This document shows positions 58,404 to 64,000 of a stretch of 64,000 nt of DNA, one piece after another. The notes beneath the pieces were generated by a model. That model was not told the origin of the DNA. It searched no databases and saw only the letters and a program-made list of their open reading frames with translations. This stretch comes from Perkinsela sp. pyNocScin1 (lineage: Eukaryota > Euglenozoa > Kinetoplastea > Prokinetoplastida > Perkinselidae). Position 1 is the first letter of the stretch. Each line of letters opens with the position of its first letter. The stretch spans positions 806,001 to 870,000 of the forward strand of contig CAXHTR010000005.1 in assembly GCA_964019655.1 (NCBI GenBank). The letters are read 5' to 3'. A program made the translations under genes and the position numbers.

Positions 58404-59575
58404 AATAAATTGACGATCTCATGGCATGCGATCATTGGCACCTTTCGAGACGAGTAGGTAAGTAAAGAATTGCATCATTATTTGAAGTACCACAACCAGA
58501 AGAATAAAAAACAAAGATACTCTACAACTCTTCCAGAAATCAAGATCATTGTTATAAGAATGTCATTTCACGGATACCAGTCTGTATCAGAAGATAGAAG
58601 AAGATGCATTCGGATCATGCTTAGTTAAGACTGCGAATTGGCGAGAAAGGGGCATTCAAAGGCTGTGTTTGAACTGTATCAGCGTCCGTGATTTTCAGAT
58701 TTTTAAATACGAGCATATATCAGCACAGAAATCACTTTGTAGTGATGAAGCCTTGAAGTGCACTCGGACATCAGGAAGAGCTCATGAGCTGCATGAAAAG
58801 TCTAATTTCAATGCTTTAGGCCTGTGTGGGCGCATTTTGAAATAAGCCTCTGTACAGTAAGTGCTGATTATTTTATCGATTCTTCTCGGTAGTCTTTGCG
58901 CTTCGTAAACGTTCTCGTTAATATTGTATCATACGGATCAAGCAATGCTATGCACAAAGGTATCGAGGCAATTTCTGGGTTACCTTTGTGAATGATGTAC
59001 TTCCAGCTTTGGATTGAAGACCATATCAAATACCACACCATGCATGAGTTAACGGATAATAATTGATACAGCACGAAAACTTTTCGAATCTAACCTCGGA
59101 AAATTCTATGATGAGCTTGATGTATACCTTACGCTATTGGATACCGTTGCTGCTTGCAAGGAGCATTGTTCGACCTACTGAGTGCGAGTAAAATAAGAAC
59201 ACTTCTACTGCTGTATTCATTTTTCTTACTTCTGTTCTCTTTTCTATTCTCGCACATTATGAGTTGGAGAAAGTCTCTACAAATCTAGATCAGTGCATAG
59301 CGTACGATGTATCTAGCTAATGATTATTGCGGAAAAGTAATGTGTTCCATCTAGGAATACTAATGTCGACCGATGAAAGAAGCACAGAAGACTTCAGATT
59401 GACATCTTTCTGCACAATGCTTGCAAAGGTTGCAATGATTCAAATACTTGGCGCAACTTTTACTTAACCTTGGGTGAATATACAGTACGAAAGTAAAGTG
59501 CGAAAGCCTCAGTCTATTGAAAGAAATCCACTCATCACGTTAATCATATTGTCTTTTCTTATCTAGAAATAGTCA
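58404..59575. other. divergent spacer between LRR array and UBR gene
   Basis: AT-rich region that should hold the start of the plus-strand ligase gene. No LRR relic, tRNA, TIR or other gene was recognised. It marks the end of the LRR array on this side. Confidence 0.45.
59551..59566 (+). promoter_or_regulatory. candidate trans-splice acceptor before UBR gene
   Basis: Pyrimidine-rich GTCTTTTCTTATCTAG ends in AG 9 bp before the ATG at 59576. In a trans-splicing organism this would be the acceptor; otherwise it is only a CT-rich leader. Confidence 0.4.
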
Positions 59576-62500
59576 ATGAGTGCTGAATCTATTACAAAAT
59601 CGCTACGATTCGATCTAGATCACGATCTAGCACCGATCAAAAAAGGCAGAAGCCCAACATTCAGTACATTCACAAAGAAATATACGCATCTTTTTGACAC
59701 ATACGTCAGAGATGAAGTAAGCGGTGGCTGGAGCTGCTGCTGCGAAGGTGTCATTGGCATTGGATGCGCATATTTCTGCAAGAACTGTGCACGGTATACA
59801 GATGCCCTGATTTGTGCATCGTGCTTTAATCCAGAGGAGCATGTGGGCCACACGTACCGGGTTAGAGTCGACAGGAACTTTGAGTGTGAGTGTGGTAATG
59901 TAGATGCATGGAAAAGACCCTTCTGCGGCAAGCACACACAATCAAAATCAGTCGAAGAACGTATGAGCGCTTTAAGCCCCGAAGTCATTCCATCACTTCA
60001 GGAAATTGTTGGGTGCACACTTTCAGGCTTGCGAAAGTGTATCCTTGCGGCGGCTAATACGAAGGAAGCTAAATCCTTGTCTTCCGCCATCGCATGTCTC
60101 TCCATAAACCTTCTTCAGATAGCGAAATGTGGAGAAATCGCGCAGCGAGTAGTCGCTGAAACGATATGCGAAGGCAAGGACGCCATTCTGCAGTTTATGA
60201 TGGACCACGAACGTAACGCTCGAGTAACGAATCCATGGACAGGTGACTACAAGCGCCTGCACACACTCGTGACAAAGCTCATGCCAGATCCTGTGTTCAA
60301 AATGCAGTTCGCCCGTGCCCTCGTACGTAACTACACCGATATTTGCGACGCACGCTGCAAAACAGGCGGTGTCGGAAAGGATTTGATATCGCTGCAGCAG
60401 CTATCGCAGCGATTTTTCACGGTGCCAAGGATCGTTCGTGATCTCACATGCCCAAAAAACTTCGGAGATAGGGGTCTGCATGCGCTCCACTTCATTCTCC
60501 TTGGACTTTTGCACAGTGCTGTCGTCATGAAGAAACGTAAGTCTCAAGGGACCAGGCGACCGTTCGACGTCATTCGACCGTATGCGAAGCAAGTGGAGGC
60601 ATGCTTCGACAATCTGAACGATGCGCTTCAGAGTGATGTGGAGACCGTGGGTGTTCTACTGAAAGACGAGCTCTTAATTAAGCTTCTGTGCCAGGTCCTC
60701 CTCCTATGCCAAGAAACGACGACGATTGACAACTACGAGGATAGCGATTCCATGTTCCGTGATGTCTACTTCATTCTGAACAGAAGCATTCAGGAAACTA
60801 TCAAAATCATCGCGCTCGCCGTGCCCGGTCTCGCAGCCCACGGCTTCACCTGGACCGCAACAGCGAAAATGCCTGCGTGCAGCAACATCGACGAGGACCC
60901 ATTTCTGAGCAAAGTCCTGCCAAAAGTCATTAAGCAAATTGAGAAGGGCACGTCTCCACTTGGGCAGTGCTTTGACTCTGCGGAAAAACTGGACTCGCTC
61001 GTTCACACGCTGAAGAACGAGCCATCACGAAAACTCTATGGCTTCGAGGTTCTCTTTGCATGGGTTTTCGCTTTCCTCATCAAATACGCGCCAAACCACG
61101 CCCGCGACACAGACAACTTCACGCTGCCCTTCCACCGCCTCTTCGGCCGCGTCGCTTCCGCCGTCTCTCAGCACTTCAGCGTGAATGTCATCGGCCTTGT
61201 CCCCGCGGACATCGACGAAGACGCCATGCGCAAGGCATGCGAGGGCCCCATGAATGTCCAGCAGAACGCGGCCTTCGACCACGACATTCCGAGCAACGGC
61301 CTCCCGGGGTCTGACGCCATGCCGCTCTACGAGATGTCCTCCATATCCGAGTACGACATCATATTCCTCCAGATCGGCATGTGCCACACGGGCCCACACC
61401 TCTTCGAGGAGATCCTGCCGATTTCGCCGTCCGCCGACGAGCAAGACTCGGAGAGCGAGCGCATCCGATACCTCCAGCTGATGATAATCCTCGCGACCCG
61501 CGTCGAGCTGAGCGCCCAGCAGCGCTACGAGCGCACGATCGCGCGCTGCCTCATGACAGAAACGCAAAAGTACACTGATTTTTTTGTGGCGCATCGCACG
61601 CGGTACGACCTGTGCTCAGAGGACGGGGCCGTCGAGTACATGGACCCCAGCATGGGCCGCGAGCTCTCCTTTGCGAAAATGGCGAAGCGCACAAACACGA
61701 CGAACCCGGCGACGTACACACTGAAGGAGGAGTACTACGACAGGCTCAGCATCTACGACGCGGACATTGCCCTCGACGACCTGAGCGCGTTGATAATCGC
61801 GTGCGAAAACATCACGCCACGCATCGAGCTCGCCCCGAGCATTCCGAATAGTGGCCCCTTCATCCACTCCATCTTCATGCTCCACTGCGAGTTCCAGGTC
61901 CAGTACGCCATGGGTGAGGTCACCGACTTCTGCCGGAAGAAGACGAGCTGCGAGGAGTCCCTCCGCCTCGCCTTAGACTTTCTGATTTCTGCAATCAAGA
62001 CCTACGACCTCCAGAACGCGCTGTTCGACACTGTGTGGGCGCAGAAGGAGGGCCCTTATAAAACACTTCGCCAGCGCATCGATATGCAGTGTGTCGACAT
62101 CATCGAGTACATGTATTTGCCCATTGGCGCAGAGGAGGCCGACAAGACAGCGCCCATCTTCATCGAGACGCTGCAGCGCCTCGCAGTGGCGCCAGATGCG
62201 AGTGGACTCGCCTGGAAAGTCGACGCGCTCCTCGACCGCATCCACGCCGTCGAGTCCAAGTGCCATGGCATCAAGACACAGTGCTTCAAAGACGTCGACT
62301 TTGCCGCCATCAAGGCGCAAAGTCTTCAAATCATAAGTTCTCGAAAAGACTCTTCGAAAGTCCCAGCGCTGACAGCGAAGGTCGCGGATCTCAAGCTGAT
62401 AGAGCCCACGCGCTCAAATCTTGAACACGACATTCACGCGGCCCTCGCTGCCCTCACGTGCGTCTCGTGCAAGCGATATTCGAACACTGCTGGTGCCCTC

Positions 62501-64000
62501 GGCCTCATCGTGCACACCTCGCACAGCAATGTGCTCAATGTCGTCCACTGCGACAAGTACCCGCCGAACATTTCCGATTGGTTCGAGATGTACCCCGACC
62601 AGCTCCAGAGCCTCGTGTGCCCACCGGACAGCACCATGCACGTGTGGACCTGCGGCCACGCCATCCATGACGAGTGCCGCCAGAAGGCCCTGGCTGCCCA
62701 GCGCAAGGCCAAGCAGACTGGCGCTAAGCCGTCAGCCAGCGTCGCTGTTGGCGACGAGTTCTTATGCCCGGCGTGCGGCCAGCTCGCCTCCGGGGCGCTG
62801 CCCATCGGCGTCAACGCGAAGGAAATCGCCCACGCCTTTGGCCCAACAGATTTACATAGAACACCATCAGACACAGTCCTCAGCTTCCCGATCGGTATCT
62901 CTCCAACTAAATTCCCCGAAAAAATGACAGAACAGTCAAAGGCAGCGCTCGAGTGGCTCTACGAGCAAAAGTGCAAGCAGGCCGTTGCGTGCGGCGAGGT
63001 GCCCGTTGGCCTCGAGCGCGGATGCGTCGACAGCGCCATCCGCGTGTTTGGCACGCAGATCATTCTGTGTGAGCTACAAGCCCGCCTGGACCCAACCTGC
63101 ATCTCCATCAACAAAATTCTCGTGCTTCGCGCCCTCCTCGAGAACATTATAGTCAAAATCCGCGCGATGGCCGTGAACACTGTCGAGCACACGCTCTTCG
63201 TCGCGACACAGCGGGCCTTTGACTCCATATACAGAGGAAAAGCGCTCTACGAGGGGTCCTTTATCGCCGACGTCGAGCCCTTCACGCTGTTCATACAGCT
63301 CTTCGCGCGCTTCGTCCTCACCGGCGACGGCCGAGCAAACATCTACCGCCGCCTGCGCGAGATCACAGCGCGCGTGGCGTGGCAGAACGCCTACGCCATC
63401 GAGGCAGTGCAGGTGTTCATGCGCCAGGCCACGCTACTCGACATGGTCGTGCGCCCCGAGCGCTTCGCGACGCAGGACCTCGACAAGGCCTTGGAGATCA
63501 CGCCCGTCGACTTTATTCCGATTTTCGGAGACGACCACTTTCAGTTCTTCCCGGGCGGCGAGAGCGCCCACCGCCCGCCTGCGCTCCGCGACCACCTCGA
63601 CCTGCCGCACTTCAGCGAGATGCCCGACGACTTTCTGAAAACGCTGCTGAAGCGCTGCCGCGAGCGCTGCACGGTGTGCCAGGAGATGGCCTACCGGCGG
63701 GGCATGTGCCTCTACTGCGGCACAATCGTGTGCATCTATGAGAGCTGCTGTCCGAAGGAGTGCTGGAAGCACTCCCTCGACTGTGGCGGCGGCTGCGGGC
63801 TCTACGCGGAGATCGGTGAGTTCAGCACGCGCGTGTTCTACATGAATGCGCTCACTTTTCAGTGCGCGTACATCCAGCCGCCCTGGGTGGACATTCACGG
63901 CGAGACGGACGTCGGGTGCGTTCGCGGCAAGTCGCTCTACAAGTGCCCAAGCAGCGTGCGCAAGCTCCTTCTCACGTGGCTCGAGGGGATGTTCCTGCAG
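59576..64000 (+). CDS. UBR1: UBR1-class N-recognin E3 ubiquitin ligase (3-prime end off window)
   Basis: Open without a stop from the ATG at 59576 to the last base: 1475 codons. The UBR box (about residues 49-120) shows WSCCCEG, CxxC, HVGH and CECGNVDAWKRPFCGKH, the zinc ligands that bind basic N-termini. QLSQRFFTVP (near 273) and LPFHRLF (near 517) match conserved UBR1-core blocks. A RING-like zinc region (about 962-1067) includes VWTCGHAIHDEC and CPACG. The C-terminal cysteine cluster (about 1364-1415) and the final GETDxGxxRGKSLY match the UBR1 C-terminal domain, so little is missing. I see no clear ClpS-type domain between the UBR box and residue 270. Role: N-degron recognition and ubiquitination in cytosol or nucleus. 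GC rises sharply after about 61 kb. UBR2 is an equally fair name. Confidence 0.93.
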   Translation, partial: MSAESITKSLRFDLDHDLAPIKKGRSPTFSTFTKKYTHLFDTYVRDEVSGGWSCCCEGVIGIGCAYFCKNCARYTDALICASCFNPEEHVGHTYRVRVDRNFECECGNVDAWKRPFCGKHTQSKSVEERMSALSPEVIPSLQEIVGCTLSGLRKCILAAANTKEAKSLSSAIACLSINLLQIAKCGEIAQRVVAETICEGKDAILQFMMDHERNARVTNPWTGDYKRLHTLVTKLMPDPVFKMQFARALVRNYTDICDARCKTGGVGKDLISLQQLSQRFFTVPRIVRDLTCPKNFGDRGLHALHFILLGLLHSAVVMKKRKSQGTRRPFDVIRPYAKQVEACFDNLNDALQSDVETVGVLLKDELLIKLLCQVLLLCQETTTIDNYEDSDSMFRDVYFILNRSIQETIKIIALAVPGLAAHGFTWTATAKMPACSNIDEDPFLSKVLPKVIKQIEKGTSPLGQCFDSAEKLDSLVHTLKNEPSRKLYGFEVLFAWVFAFLIKYAPNHARDTDNFTLPFHRLFGRVASAVSQHFSVNVIGLVPADIDEDAMRKACEGPMNVQQNAAFDHDIPSNGLPGSDAMPLYEMSSISEYDIIFLQIGMCHTGPHLFEEILPISPSADEQDSESERIRYLQLMIILATRVELSAQQRYERTIARCLMTETQKYTDFFVAHRTRYDLCSEDGAVEYMDPSMGRELSFAKMAKRTNTTNPATYTLKEEYYDRLSIYDADIALDDLSALIIACENITPRIELAPSIPNSGPFIHSIFMLHCEFQVQYAMGEVTDFCRKKTSCEESLRLALDFLISAIKTYDLQNALFDTVWAQKEGPYKTLRQRIDMQCVDIIEYMYLPIGAEEADKTAPIFIETLQRLAVAPDASGLAWKVDALLDRIHAVESKCHGIKTQCFKDVDFAAIKAQSLQIISSRKDSSKVPALTAKVADLKLIEPTRSNLEHDIHAALAALTCVSCKRYSNTAGALGLIVHTSHSNVLNVVHCDKYPPNISDWFEMYPDQLQSLVCPPDSTMHVWTCGHAIHDECRQKALAAQRKAKQTGAKPSASVAVGDEFLCPACGQLASGALPIGVNAKEIAHAFGPTDLHRTPSDTVLSFPIGISPTKFPEKMTEQSKAALEWLYEQKCKQAVACGEVPVGLERGCVDSAIRVFGTQIILCELQARLDPTCISINKILVLRALLENIIVKIRAMAVNTVEHTLFVATQRAFDSIYRGKALYEGSFIADVEPFTLFIQLFARFVLTGDGRANIYRRLREITARVAWQNAYAIEAVQVFMRQATLLDMVVRPERFATQDLDKALEITPVDFIPIFGDDHFQFFPGGESAHRPPALRDHLDLPHFSEMPDDFLKTLLKRCRERCTVCQEMAYRRGMCLYCGTIVCIYESCCPKECWKHSLDCGGGCGLYAEIGEFSTRVFYMNALTFQCAYIQPPWVDIHGETDVGCVRGKSLYKCPSSVRKLLLTWLEGMFLQ

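Overview
The window looks like nuclear DNA of an intron-poor unicellular eukaryote. Genes are single uninterrupted ORFs. They lie in short same-strand blocks that switch strand, and the one housekeeping gene is a eukaryotic N-degron ubiquitin ligase. Many starts lie 5-60 bp after a CT-rich tract, often with an AG. That layout recalls kinetoplastids (strand blocks, trans-splicing), but nothing here proves the lineage; a kinetoplastid such as a Perkinsela-like organism is only a guess. No tRNA, rRNA, CRISPR or bacterial feature was seen.

About 58 kb is one tandem array of leucine-rich-repeat (LRR) genes, roughly 46 loci counting broken ones. I split them into two related classes. LRR-L (about 26 loci) has a very short hydrophobic leader ending near AxD, then a LGRxD motif, a head like LSDQxLMELL, a cap motif CxWxGVxC, 5-15 repeats of 23 residues (LPxxLxxLxLxxNxFxGxxDLxx) and often a VxDENG tail. 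LRR-S (about 19 loci, 210-285 residues) has the same leader and cap, a head like QQxxMxxAL, a WLPxT segment, LPRxLRY, an xGxVxIxSLPQSLR segment and a DxRV tail. The cap plus LxGxxxL repeats resemble the plant-type LRRNT_2/LRR arrangement. None of the LRR proteins has a visible membrane anchor, so I infer secretion.

Layout: minus block 441-8859; plus block 10184-17464; minus block 17868-22977; plus block 24696-34512; minus block 34655-43834; plus block 45055-50764; minus block 50765-58403; then a plus-strand UBR1-class E3 ligase from 59576 that runs off the end. Two small single-pass membrane proteins (39523-39828 and 57049-57603) sit inside minus blocks. They share the LRR-type leader and a W-x-x-Y-x-x-SF-x-PW motif, so they are candidate membrane partners of the secreted LRR repertoire.

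Mobile DNA is clear. An 863-bp terminal-inverted-repeat element (42755-43617) splits an LRR-S gene, with a 3-bp target duplication. A 236-bp hAT-type MITE (44291-44526) has an 8-bp duplication. A 677-bp element with subterminal repeats (23564-24240) is probable. A hAT transposase remnant lies near 49094-49348. Several LRR copies are pseudogenes, three of them with exactly one in-frame stop in otherwise intact frames.
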